From: Adiantum capillus-veneris
Taxonomy: Eukaryota; Streptophyta; Polypodiopsida; Polypodiales; Pteridaceae
Assembly: GCA_014529385.2 (NCBI GenBank)
Contig: CM043966.1
Location: forward strand, 143,270,711-143,330,710
Direction: 5' to 3'
DNA: 60,000 nt
Shown here: piece by piece, positions 44,613-55,975 of the stretch
Layout of the letters: each line of letters begins with the position of its first letter
How positions within the stretch are numbered: position 1 is the stretch's first letter
The notes under the pieces: model-generated
Told to the model about the DNA's origin: nothing
Database searches by the model: none
The model's input: only the letters and a program-made list of their open reading frames with translations
Position numbers and translations under genes: made by a program

Positions 44613-44943
44613 CGTGAAGGCGCACCTCCTAGAGTGAAGTGCTACGCCGGTGGCACAACGAGACGAGAAGTGAGGGAGGAGAAGAATGACACAGACATTG
44701 GGTGCAATCTCCCCCCGTGCAAGAGTGACCATTTCCCCTTGCACGTATTTCCTTTATAGATTTCTTGAATGGTCAAGGTGAGTACAAACTGGACGGCCGG
44801 TCATAAATGGCCAAAGCTCATAAAAGAGCACTTGAATAATAAAATGTACATAAAATATATATATCCATTTGCATAGGCCTAGATCGGTCAAGCCTTTTCC
44901 ACATGTCAGCTGCAATAAATTGTAAAATATCAATTCCATTACA
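44476..44943 (-). repeat. 3' LTR of the non-coding element (468 bp)
   Basis: It matches 49634-50121 except for a (GA)n expansion at 44566-44609. The minus strand carries TATAAA (44753-44758) in the same place as the other copy, a likely promoter TATA box. Confidence 0.9.
44566..44609. repeat. (GA)n microsatellite inside the LTR
   Basis: About 22 GA units. The other LTR has only irregular GAGAGACAAAGAG-type sequence here, so the tract expanded after insertion or diverged in the other copy. Confidence 0.95.
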
Positions 44944-45409
44944 TACCTCTCTGTTGGAAAGCAACTGCCTCAGTTGTAAAGATAAGAATCGATAAACTAT
45001 ATTGATAAAAAACAGTGATTAGTATTCTGTGTTAGGAACATCTCATAATAAAAGATTAAATTTATTAAACTAAACAACATTGTTTTTGCCTCTCGTCAGC
45101 CATATACTACCTATTCTAGTGTCCCATACCACTAGAATATGCAGCATATGTCATACCCTGATGAATCAGGATATCATTGGTCACACTCATAATTCAATAA
45201 TCAATTCTCATCAATCTCAAATCCAACTTTTATAAATACTGTTGCGATAGGGAAATTCCATATACCAAGTCCAAATCTCACATAAATCCAACTCCAAATA
45301 GCTGCCCATTTGAAATATAAATCCAAATATCCTTCATTTTGTATACTTGGGTAACAAAAACATGCTAACATCAGTGGTGGCCAGCCATTGTAGCATGATC
45401 TTGTGATCG

Positions 45410-45645
45410 TTGTTGCCTAAATCGGCGAATCTACACCAATAAGATGTGCTACCTAAAGCAGCAAATCTGCACTAACGCTGTCTAAATCGGCAGATCTGCA
45501 TGTAATTCTGTGTAAAATAATGAATATATACTTTATCGGTGTGGTGCCTAAATCAGAGGATCTGCATGGAAAATTGGTGTTGCCTAAATCGCGAATCCTC
45601 ACCAGGATGAGCATTTATACACTACCTAAACCGGTGAATCTGTGT
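45410..45645. repeat. Degenerate 'CTAAATCGGC(A/G)AATCTGCA' repeat
   Basis: Units of roughly 40-60 bp: CCTAAATCGGCGAATCTACA, CCTAAAGCAGCAAATCTGCA, TCTAAATCGGCAGATCTGCA, CCTAAATCAGAGGATCTGCA, CCTAAATCGCGAATCCTCA, CCTAAACCGGTGAATCTGTG. Six diverged units, irregularly spaced. No function is evident. Confidence 0.8.
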
Positions 45646-47440
45646 GCTTGTCACCAGTGGACTAGATAAGACATAAAGGAGAAAAATATTTATTATGTGC
45701 TCGACACCACTATGCAATATATCAAAGTACTTACAAATTGTTGTTGACTATCCCAGAGCACCTTAGCTTGCATGAGTAGCTGCATAGGTTATAGACGAAT
45801 CATCTCAATAAAAAATCCTTTCAATACAATTAAAAGTGATGACCTTAGTAGTGTTTGAATATTCGTCTTAGAACACAATGTAGAGAAATGAAATATGAAA
45901 AGAGGAATGACGTATTTAATGTACATACCAGTGGGGTATACTATATTTAAAAATATATACACCATTGTTGGCATATGGGGAGAGGTACAAGTACTACAAC
46001 TAGCAAACTTACACCAAAGTATAGATCCAAAATGTGCTAGTGAGGGGTTAATAATTAGTCATGAACTTGCAATGACAACTACGGAAGGGATTAGTATACA
46101 CTTGAGACAAATGTGAGACAATTGAGCAAAAAGATTTTTTTTGTAATTCTAATTAAATAGCATAGATCAACTAGTGCCACTAACCAAAAAATACAAGAAC
46201 GAAGTGCGAGTTGTTGTAGGTGGCCAAAGTAAAATATGTAAGTATAACATCCTATTGGACTCATTACATGAATCGGACAACTCGATAGAAAATACAAAAT
46301 CACGTTGACTACTTTTACCAAGGTCTACCATGATTAGCAAAGTGGGATTATTCTGCTTAGATTGTGTAAGAAGATGAGGTAGCCCTGTCTTTTATAAAAG
46401 GGTTAGTACTCATTCGCATAAGCACCTATTTGTCGTTAATGATATGCTTATAATAAACTCAAAAGGAAATAGGGCCCATTATGGTCTACGAGGCTCTGTG
46501 TGAATGATTGGACATGAAACAAGTAGTGAAAATAATCTCATGTGGGTGAATATTGGCGGGATAGATAAGTCATATTTCCCTAAAAGTGTGGTGAATGCAA
46601 TAAAGATATTCATGTTGAGCAAGTTTTACTAGAATTAAGAAGTAGATGAGTATGAGAGTAATTTCGGAAGAAAATTTTTCATAAAGTTGCAAGTACATCA
46701 AATTTTAATCCCTACAAATGAGTTCGTGACTTGTTATAACCTGAACGAATCACAAACAACGATGTAGTATCATGATACACTTTGCAAAAAGTGGTTACAA
46801 CTGAAGCTTTTAGTGGGGGTATTTGTAGATATGAGCAAATCAAATTTTATACTAGCTTTTGCTAATTAAAATCATTGAGTACAATGCGGACAAAATTGCT
46901 AGAAATATTGTGTTGCGTATGTATGAAAATATCATAAAAACCATGCCAGACTATGGGTGCTACGAGAAGTGCTGACAACTTAAAGCAAACCAAAAGACTA
47001 GTTGTGAATCGCAACATATGGGAGCCAATAGAGATGTTGCGACATCTGTTAAAAAAATTGGGCTACATTAGAGATCTACGAAAGGAGGGTAGAAGGGAGC
47101 CTTGATAGGCTTATTACAAAATAAAATTAAAAGAGAAAAAGCATGTCTATGGTGTAGGGTCGGGGAAAGTAGTGCTAAGGGGGTTGAGGCGAGGTTTCTT
47201 GGTGTCAGTGGAGGGTGGTCGTTCGAGGAGGTGTTTGGTAAGGCTGATTAAAATGGAATTTAATGTGTGGATGGAGGTTTTCACATCCACAAGTCAAAGG
47301 CAAAGCTTTTGGAAGCCGTTTTCCAGGCAATCGTAGTCTCATTGAAGTTGTGTGAGCTCATCTTGCAAGGATTGGAGGGTGTCAAGGGTGCCAATTGTTT
47401 TGTTGGGCGAAGAGAAAGCCATAGGTGTCAGTGCAAATGT

Positions 47441-47594
47441 GAGGAGCCTTGGAGAGAGAAGTTCCAAATTGAACCAATGGAAAAGTGATCGATGGTGTCG
47501 GTAGAACTTGCCACTGTGAGGAGCCTTGGAGAGAGAAGTTCCAAATTGAACCAATGGAAAAGTGATCGATGGTGTCGGTAGAACTTGCCACTGT
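47441..47594. repeat. 77-bp tandem duplication
   Basis: GAGGAGCCTTGGAGAGAGAA to CTTGCCACTGT occurs at 47441-47517 and again, without visible change, at 47518-47594. The identity points to a recent event. Confidence 0.95.
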
Positions 47595-47890
47595 GAGGAG
47601 AGATGTGAGACCAAGCTCTAGAGTGATACACTCCTTGTGGATCTACTAATGTTTGAAGAGTAATAAAACTTTGTTGAAGAACTTAGTCAATGTCCTCTTC
47701 TGTAGGTAGTTGTACTAGGAGAGAGCGAAGAAGAAGAAGAAGACGAAGAAGAGTATTTTAACAATCCCAAGGCACCCTAAATTGTTATCTTAGTAATCGT
47801 ACTGGGAGAGAGAGACAGAGAAAAAGAGAGGGACTATGGCTCGAGTCGTTGAAGCACTATTTCAATGTCCATCTCTGCAAGTAGCTATAC

Positions 47891-47925
<35 letters not shown>

Positions 47926-48467
47926 TTTTAGTGCCGCATGGTAGGCGTGGAGTGGGCATTTTCAGCTACTACATGCAAAAGCAATGGTGATGGTGGGCGG
48001 CTCTAATAATAGAGAGAGAGTGAGTTTGAATGACCATCTACATGCCCTTCTGTGGATGCCCGTGTGGAATTGAGGGGGTGCTTGCGACTAAGAGAGAGAG
48101 AGACGACGTCCATTGCAGACGAGAATGAGAGAGAAAAAGACTGGTCTACCACACAAGTTTTGTGTCTGTGGTTGAAAGGGGATTGGTATTGTGCTAGTGG
48201 TGAAGATTGTAAGCCGAGAAAGGTTGCTGGTTGGTGAGCAGGTAGAGAGAGCCACCATACGGGTTGTCCGTCTATGCATACTGCTTGTTGGCACGGTTGG
48301 CGGTTCTCGAAGTCAGTTGGGAGGAGAGACAAGCTGGTTGGCACCAGTTCAACCGCTAAAAAGTAGCACCCACAAACAAATGAGGAGGAGAGAGAGAGAT
48401 TGAGAGCTAGTAAAAAGCCAGTACATGGGGTTGGTTGGCGGTCCTAACAAGAGAGAAAGAGAGGATT

Positions 48468-48469
<2 letters not shown>

Positions 48470-48498
<29 letters not shown>
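48470..48498. repeat. 29-base G homopolymer
   Basis: An uninterrupted G run, the longest homopolymer in the window, with G-quadruplex potential on the plus strand. Its length may be inexact in any assembly. Confidence 0.9.
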
Positions 48499-49633
48499 AG
48501 ACTGTTGGCGTCTTAGAGAGAGAGAGAGAGAGAGAGATGGGGTTTGGGTGTGTGAGTGCGGACGCCATGCATGAGTAGCTCAAAAAACGAAAGTTTGTGT
48601 GGATTAGCAAGATGTGCGTAGTTACATCATCACTGCCAGATATCATCCTTGCGTTAGGGGCAGCCGCTTGTGTGTGCGACGATTGAGCATGAAGCGGTAG
48701 TGTGCATGCTGGTAAGATCAACTACTTTTGTTTGAGTGTGCATGGGAGAAACACCTTTGATTGTGTTGCAGTTTGTGCTAGTGGATTTGGCCTTTTTGGC
48801 ATGCACTAATTAAAGCAGTAAAACAAAACTACATTGCTGTATCACAACCGCGATATTAGGGTGGTGTGGAGTTGGATCAAAGAAACCAACAACAGCCATT
48901 AAACCATCTTCTTTATTATTATTGTTATTTAATTTCTTTTAAAGAGTTATTTTCTATGGGGTTCTTTCCCACCCTGATGAGTAATTGGTCTCACGCAACG
49001 TCTCTTCCGTATGGTACTGCTCGTGTGAGTTGACCACCCTTGGACACTCTTGTTGTGGTACAACAATGCCTATTGACTTCTTCGATTTCCTTGAGGTGTC
49101 CCATATGATTGCCCCTCTTCTACTTCTCAATTATATGAAGAATGTTTATTCCATTTCCCTCTTGAGTAGCAGGCCTTGAGTTCAAACCTTGTGGAAGAGA
49201 TCTTTCATACGACAGAACGCCTCAAATTCTTCTTCTACTTCTCTTCTCTATGAACATTCAAATCCATTACCTACTAGGTCTTGATAATCAGGAACTTGTG
49301 TATACTCATCCTCGCTTCACACCTAGAAGGAAATTACCCCCATCATAGTAAACCAAAGATTTGAATTAATCACCATGCCATTCCTACAAATCCTTTCCCA
49401 TAAAGTATCATAATTTTAACTATCTTATTTGTATCAATTTTCCTCATCACAATTTGATGCAGAGTATTTATCCTTCATTATCTAGAGATTTTGAAAGCTT
49501 ATAGAAATTATGTTCATCAAGAAGTAATAAAACAATAAAATTAGATGAAGCAAAACAAAATTGTGTAATTGCACTTAACTTTTGATTATTGAAATCTTTA
49601 ATTGTTTGAGCATAGCCCATGGTATGATACCAC

Positions 49634-50121
49634 TGCTACAAACGGGAGCACGGTGTCCCTGTAAAATACCCAAAATAACATGTTGCAATCCATACAAAGC
49701 ACAAATCCACATACTTGGCACATCCCATACCACATATGCAATGCCGTACACGAACATAGAGAGACAAAGAGTTGGAGAAAGAGAAAGAAAGCGTGCAGAC
49801 ACACCTCCTAGAGCGGAGTGCTACGCCAGCACGGCAAGAGGAGAAGTGAGCGAGGAGAAGAATGACACAGATGCTGGGTGCAATCTCCCCCCCATGCAAG
49901 AGTGACCATTTTCCTCTTGCACGTATTTATTTTATAGATTTCTTGAATCGTCAAAGTGAGTACAAACTGGCCGGCCAATCATAAATGGCCAAAGCTCATA
50001 AAAGAGGACTTGAATAAAAAAATGTACATAAAATATATATATCCATTCTCATAGGCCTAGATTGATCAAGCCTTTTCCACCTGTCAGCTGCAATAAATTG
50101 TAAAATATCAATTCCATTACA
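49634..50121 (-). repeat. 5' LTR of the non-coding element (488 bp)
   Basis: The partner of 44476-44943. TATAAA lies on the minus strand at 49931-49936. Its inner side abuts the partial primer site at 49625-49632. Confidence 0.9.
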
Positions 50122-50595
50122 CTACTGGCTCAAAATGCCTAGTTGATATAGTACTTTTAAACTTTCCTACTTTTGAGCTTTGTAATACTATACCCTATGG
50201 TAGGTATAATTTGGGTTTTCTGGATCACCCGCTCTCTTATGATCTCAGTTGAGTTGTGATACGTGGCTATTGACATTTTTTTTCATTAGTAACTTGTTTG
50301 CAAAAACCACTATAGACTATATCCATTCGCATAGGCCTAGATCGATCAAGCCTTTTCCACCAATAAATTGTAAAATATCAATTCCATTACACTACTGGCT
50401 CAAAATGCCTAGTTGATATAGTACTTTTAAACTTTCCTACTTTTGAGCTTTGTAATACTATACCCTATGGTCGGTATAATTTGGGTTTTCTTGGATCACC
50501 CGCTCTCTTATGATCTCAGTTGAGTTGTGATACGTGGCTATATATTGACATTGTTTTCATTAGTAACTTGTTTGCAAAAACCACTATAGACTATA
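50041..50595. repeat. ~278-bp tandem duplication across an LTR border
   Basis: 50041-50320 and 50321-50595 are near-identical. Each unit has the outer ~80 bases of the LTR, the CTACT duplicate and ~195 bases of flank. The second unit lacks a few bases (CATGTCAGCTG region) of the LTR. The duplication therefore arose after the element had inserted. Confidence 0.92.
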
Positions 50596-52013
50596 AGTGG
50601 TTTGGCTATAAGGCATATTGGAAGCAATGCGCACTGGATGTTAGCATCTGGTTTTTTTAACTCTAATAGGAAATTTCTACCGTAGATGTAGGTTCAACTT
50701 GGCATAAACCGTCACCTAAATTATTGGATAATAGTTGGCATACCTTCTTTAACACTGTGAGTGAACCTCATTAGTGGGTTGGATATTAGATGGTTAAGGA
50801 TCTTGCTTAAAACACATGTAAAATATTAGGCCTATTTCTTAATTATAAAAACCACTATAGACTGTAAGTAGTTCTAGCAAAAAGGCCGCTTTGAAATAAT
50901 GCCGCTTGCTGGCTCGGAATACCTGGCTGATTCTGGGCTACTAGGTTTTTCTACTTGGTTATGTTTTGATGCTAGACATGTTAAACTGTTTACTTTAGCC
51001 CTCTTAGGTTAGCAAGGGGGCGTTTTCATTGCAAACCTAGCTTATCAATGGTACATGCTTTGAAGAATGTTGGTTCATAACTTACCTAATGCCTGGTTGA
51101 TATTACCTTCTACTAGCTAGTTTGTGCTAATGATTATTTAACTAGGAAGCATTTAACATTTGTAACTCCTAAATTTCTTATCTTAAAAACTAGTCAGTTA
51201 TATTGTATAGATAGTTAGTGAATAAACCTTATATTGTAAGATGCGATTAAACTATTTTTCACCATAGATTTCATTACAAACAAGAACACCTAAAGCTTGA
51301 ATGTGGTTTGACAATAAGGCTTCATGGGATAAAAAATGGTTAAAACACCTGGATCAGAAGGGGTGATGGCCTTTGATCAGAACTTAATCTAATTAATATG
51401 TATAACTCCCTCAAAGAAATGGGTTACTTACTTACTTTTACAACCTATTTTAAAGATACCTCTTGAATTAGAAGGGGTGATGGCCTTCTAATCACAAGAC
51501 TAAAAATGAATTTTATAAATTTTTTTTGAAACACACAATTTACTTGATAAGGAGTAGTAATTGCCTCTAAGTCTCACTGTGATAGCCTCATTGCATTTTT
51601 TCTGAGAATGGATACTTGGTGAATTTCACTCTTCGTGGATGGTAGGTATAAGTTTAAAACGGTTTTAAACTGTAGGACATGGATAACAACTCATAGGGTT
51701 CATTGACACCTATAAAATGTATTCAAGGCTAGAAAATTGGTTGTTTTGTTTATATGGATGCAGGTGAGGACTCTATCTTTACTCATGATATTTTTTGCTT
51801 TGGTGCTATCCATCACGAACACGCTTAGCCTTTGTCACTTTAAGTATTAGTTGCTCTTAACTATCTTATGTATAACTCACTAGAATGATACCTTATTCTC
51901 ACTATGATGTACAAAAATGAATGAAAGACTGAGGCGTTTTTGTGCTAATCCTTGTCCTTTGTCTAAAGCTAGCTATCTTTTGAACTGACAAGTTCTTTTG
52001 TATCTAAGGATTA
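50596..52013. other. Unassigned AT-rich sequence
   Basis: Short weakly related stretches recur (AACCACTATAGACTATAAGT at 50577 and ACCACTATAGACTGTAAGTA at 50849). AATTAGAAGGGGTGATGGCC at 51466 resembles GGATCAGAAGGGGTGATGGC at 51351. No gene seen. Confidence 0.5.
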
Positions 52014-52662
52014 ACTTAAAAATATCAATACACACATCCTAAACACAAGGTTTTTCTAGTTGTGTGGGTAAGCAAGATGTTGCCTTAAGAGAATTTTGTC
52101 TATAGGCTTGGATTGACCCACTGTCGATAATTCCTTGTTAGGTTTACATGTGTTAGGTGGTCTTGTCTTGTCTATAGATTGGATCTTGCTCACAGCAGTG
52201 ACTGTAGTCTTTGACTTTGCTGGTTTCATGTTGCAGGTTCATCCAAAATTACTAACCCTTGTGTAGTTATTTTAATTCTTATGATTTCAGGAACATTTTT
52301 ACCCGGAAATGGACTACTCTGGGTTGGACGATTCGTTCGAAGACTATCCATTGAAACAGTTTTAAGAATGGAAAACCTCTAGGACTAGTTTTGAATGGCA
52401 ACCATACAATAATATTCTAATGACTACCAAAGCCTCAAAACTCCGACTGGAGTATAGTCCTCTTTGTTAACATTGTCACGTATTGATTCAATGAGACTCA
52501 TGGATTTTTTGCTATGTTACAGCTCTTTTACTTCAAAATTGACTATTATGCTCTCATCAACTTGATGAGGCAATAGGCCCATACTCAATGGGCCCACTAT
52601 CGACTCATTGAGTATGGTGCCTAGGTTAGGGCAGGCGCGCGCGCGCACACACACACACACAC
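52014..52662. repeat. R1 segment a (copy 2) ending in a (GC)n(CA)n tract
   Basis: It aligns with 7728-8350 through to GGTGCCTAGGTTAGGGCAGG followed by GCGCGCGCGCACACACAC (52635-52662). Unlike copy 1, it is not followed by segment b. Confidence 0.82.
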
Positions 52663-53712
52663 TTGGTCACTTTACTTTACCTGGGATGCTTCTTCCTGAA
52701 TTCACACACACTTCATGCGTGCTTTGATCTCATTAGTGTGATCTGATGGTTATACAGTCTTGTGTAGTGCTCACCTTGAATAAGTAACCCACATGATAGA
52801 CTCTAGCTATTGGAGCTAATAGATGTAATGATTTACATTGTTTACTTTAAGCTAATGGATGCTTGCTTGGGTTCATATATATTCTTCACCCACATGCACT
52901 GGGAACATACCCGTTTACAATAAACCTTAGGGCGGGCGCGCATGCGCACGCGCACGCTCGCGCGCACACACAGAGAGCTTATAGACTAGACAATCACTCC
53001 ACTTGCACTTAGCCAACTATAGCTAAGCCTTTCACGCCTTCCTTTTGAAGGAAATCTATGACAAACACGGCCTATGATCCTTGTCCCACTCAAGGACACA
53101 TTAATCTATGCAGTTCTACCTCCCTTCCCCAAGAATTGTATGGCATGTTTTTTGATTAGGTACTCTAATTTGCCGACAACTGTGCAACCTATAATTCTTG
53201 TCCCACTAAAGGATGCATCAAATTATGTCTTGTGTCTTGAGTGAGTAGTTTTCATAGCTCATATCTTGATACAAGCCCTCATCTTATAGGTCTCAATGAC
53301 AACTAGTGTGCATTATCCATCTTTGAACTACTTTTGAGCCCCTTCTCTCTCCCCACACACATGCATGATCGATATAGCAAATAATAACAAGATTATCATG
53401 ATCGACAGTGGATGTATATCTTGCTACTCAACACATGAATGCTGCTAAAAAATAGGAGCCTTCACATACCTGTGGTGAACATCATAGAACATAGATATCA
53501 CTTACTCGAGATTTTTTTGAAAAGATTGATCCACATGGGGTTGCTTAGTAAAGACATGTATGCAAGGGTTGGGTGTATCAACCTTTAGACATGGTATCCA
53601 AAAAATCCTCAACTTAATATAGCTAGATGTATTTACTACCTACCATACTCCTTTGGCTTGGTTTTCCTAAGCTGATGGCTTACTAATTGTAGTGGTCTCC
53701 GACCTAATATAG

Positions 53713-53752
<40 letters not shown>

Positions 53753-55440
53753 AGCATAGCAGGAGCTTCAACCTGGGGTGGTCGTTGATACTCAATTGTA
53801 GCTTAATCAATATCCTATTGGTGATGCACCTACTAACAGTTGTACACAAAGCATTTGAACACTTGGTCCTGCGGCCGTACTTCAAGCATATGGTAGCCGC
53901 TTCAACTCAACAGGTAGGTCTATGCACCTACTGAGATTCTGGAATTTGTATAAACATACATATAAAAACAGTTCTTTTTATAATTCAATGGTAGCATAAC
54001 ACAATCATGTGCATACTATAGGCATAGCAACCTTATGGCTTGACATAAGATAAACTTCCCATTAATCATCTTTGAATGTGACTCTAAGCTCTTGGAAGAC
54101 TGCCGGCATGTGCTCTTACATGTACTGCATCATTACCATCCCATACTGGTTTAGATATAAATTTTTGTTTGTTGAAGGCCTTTGTTGGTAGTAATTTTTA
54201 GAGTGAGGTTCGTACCTATTACGCGTGTCTCAGTGATGGAAAGTTGCATCTAACCTTGATCTTCACACTAAATATCTATAGGTCTTGGCACTGAATGAGA
54301 ATCTTTTGTATAACATGCATAAAGAAACAATTTTTTTGTTCAACACTTCGATAGTAGCATAAGTTTGGTTTGCTAGTCTTGTATTATGAAGCATTTTTTA
54401 ATCTCGTATGTATACAAACAAAAAAAACTTGGATGGTATTGAGGTTGGCAATATCTGGTGTTTACATAAAGCAAAGTCTGGAGAAGCTTACAATGTAGAT
54501 ATCCAAGATTAATATATGGTGAGCATAACATTACATAAATGGGTGGTTTTCTTTGATGCAGTACATATTTGGGGGTAAAAATGGTCAGCAACAAAGAAAA
54601 ACAAGTGTTTTATAGTCATTCATTATGTCATTCTCGCAACAAAAAAAGATCCTCGGTTTTTGGATTAACATGGGATACATTTTGTCCATTTTAGTAGATG
54701 GATGAAGTTCATTACTAACCTTTGTTTTGTTTACATGGTATGTTAGAGGTTTTTTTATAAATATGGGTCAATATACATAAATACACAAAAGTTAGCTGAT
54801 TGCTAATAGGTTTTTTTTTTTTTCATACTCAGCAAGTTAGATGATTGCTAATAGAATTTGGTTTGCTGTGAGGGTCTACAACCTCATGTGATGGTCTCAT
54901 ACAAGAGGTAGATGATTGGTTTTTTTTAGCATAATGAACAAGTACAAGCGAAATACTAATGATCTTTAGATAGACTTTGGATTGTATCAGTTCGGATTTA
55001 CAACTCTAACTATGTATTGAATCATGAATTTCAACTAACTTAGCATTGATTTTTGTTGTGGACTTGCTAGACATCCATACTTTACTGTTAATTACCCTAT
55101 TTTACATACATAACATAATTTTTTGAACTTATTTTCCTTTTTTGACGCCGTTAACCTCCTGTGAGGGTCTCAACAAAGATGGCTTTGACTGAAAATTGGA
55201 AATTCTATCCGGTGTGAGGTTTGGCTTGACGACTTCAAGCTGACTAAGTACTTAAGCAACATCATTAAGTTACTTTTGTATACACGGATCGAGGCCTTGA
55301 ACCTTAAAGGAAAACTCTGAAATTCAATTTACTGAATGAGGTTTAAAATCATGGCGTGAATTCATACCTTTTGTGATTGAGAGTACTTTGTTGATGGAAT
55401 GTTGGCTTTTTTTATGACTCTTAACTGCATCTCCATGGGA
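52663..55440. other. Unassigned non-coding sequence with microsatellites
   Basis: A GCGCGC/CACACA tract lies at 52932-52972 after ACAATAAACCTTAGGGCGGG, and a CA tract at 53712-53750. 52978-53030 resembles 12073-12120. The remainder is AT-rich, with no ORF of recognisable family and no RNA gene. Confidence 0.55.
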
Positions 55441-55730
55441 ATGACACCATTGTTGGTGGTAAAAGAAACATAAAATACTTTTTGTTGAATAGAAGCTTAA
55501 CTTTTTATGTTAGTGTTAGTGTTAGTGTTAGTGTTAGTTTTATGTTAGTGTTAGTGCTAGTGTTATACTTTGAAAACACCCCAATGGTAAAAAAAAGGGG
55601 TCTTATTCCTCATGTGAGGGTCTCGGATGAGATGGCATTTGATTGGACTTTTGAAAATCGATTCAAATTACAAAAGGAATGCTGTCCGATTTTTCTTGGA
55701 ATTAAAAGGAAAGGATTCTTTGGTGTATAT
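55441..55730. repeat. R1-derived fragment with a TTAGTG hexamer repeat
   Basis: 55509-55566 is an imperfect (TTAGTG)n run of about nine units. 55605-55720 matches R1 segment d at 9908-10006 and 31570-31670 (GGACTTTTGAAAATCGATTC, then CTGTCCGATTTTTCTTGGAA). Confidence 0.8.
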
Positions 55731-55747
55731 TGTATATTGTTATTGGA

Positions 55748-55939
<192 letters not shown>

Positions 55940-55975
55940 CACATGGGACTTTATCTTATAGACCAAATTTAACAC

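Larger units (their letters stand above)
44944..49633. other. Coding-free internal region of the LARD-like element
   Basis: No frame longer than about 110 codons and none with gag or pol motifs on either strand. It contains CGGCGAATCTACACC / AATCGGCAGATCTGC-type repeats at 45410-45640, GA-rich stretches at 47820-48110, a 77-bp tandem duplication at 47441-47594, a 29-G homopolymer at 48470-48498 and (GA)n tracts at 47893-47921 and 48516-48538. Confidence 0.75.
44476..50121 (-). mobile_element. Non-coding LTR retrotransposon (LARD-like), TSD CTACT
   Basis: Read on the minus strand, two related terminal repeats (49634-50121 and 44476-44943) begin TGTAATGG and end TTTGTAGCA. CTACT lies directly outside both ends (44471-44475 and 50122-50126). 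Inside the right LTR the minus strand shows TGGTATCA, the first 8 bases of an initiator-Met primer site, and inside the left LTR a purine run ACAGAGAGGTA sits where the polypurine tract belongs. The 4.69-kb internal region has no recognisable gag or pol. Such elements are called LARDs or non-autonomous LTR elements; mobilisation in trans is an inference. Confidence 0.9.

Noticed and set aside
46300-47000. Possible decayed protein gene on the plus strand of the LARD-like interior
   Set aside because: Translations contain many stops, and no segment matched a family I know.
47339-47631. Three overlapping minus-strand ORFs with repeated HSGKFYRHHRSLFHWFNL-type sequence
   Set aside because: The repetition comes from the 77-bp tandem DNA duplication and appears in all frames; no protein-level conservation.
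49160-49190. GAGTTCAAACCTTG resembling a tRNA/SINE B box
   Set aside because: No A box at the right distance upstream and no tRNA fold or SINE tail.
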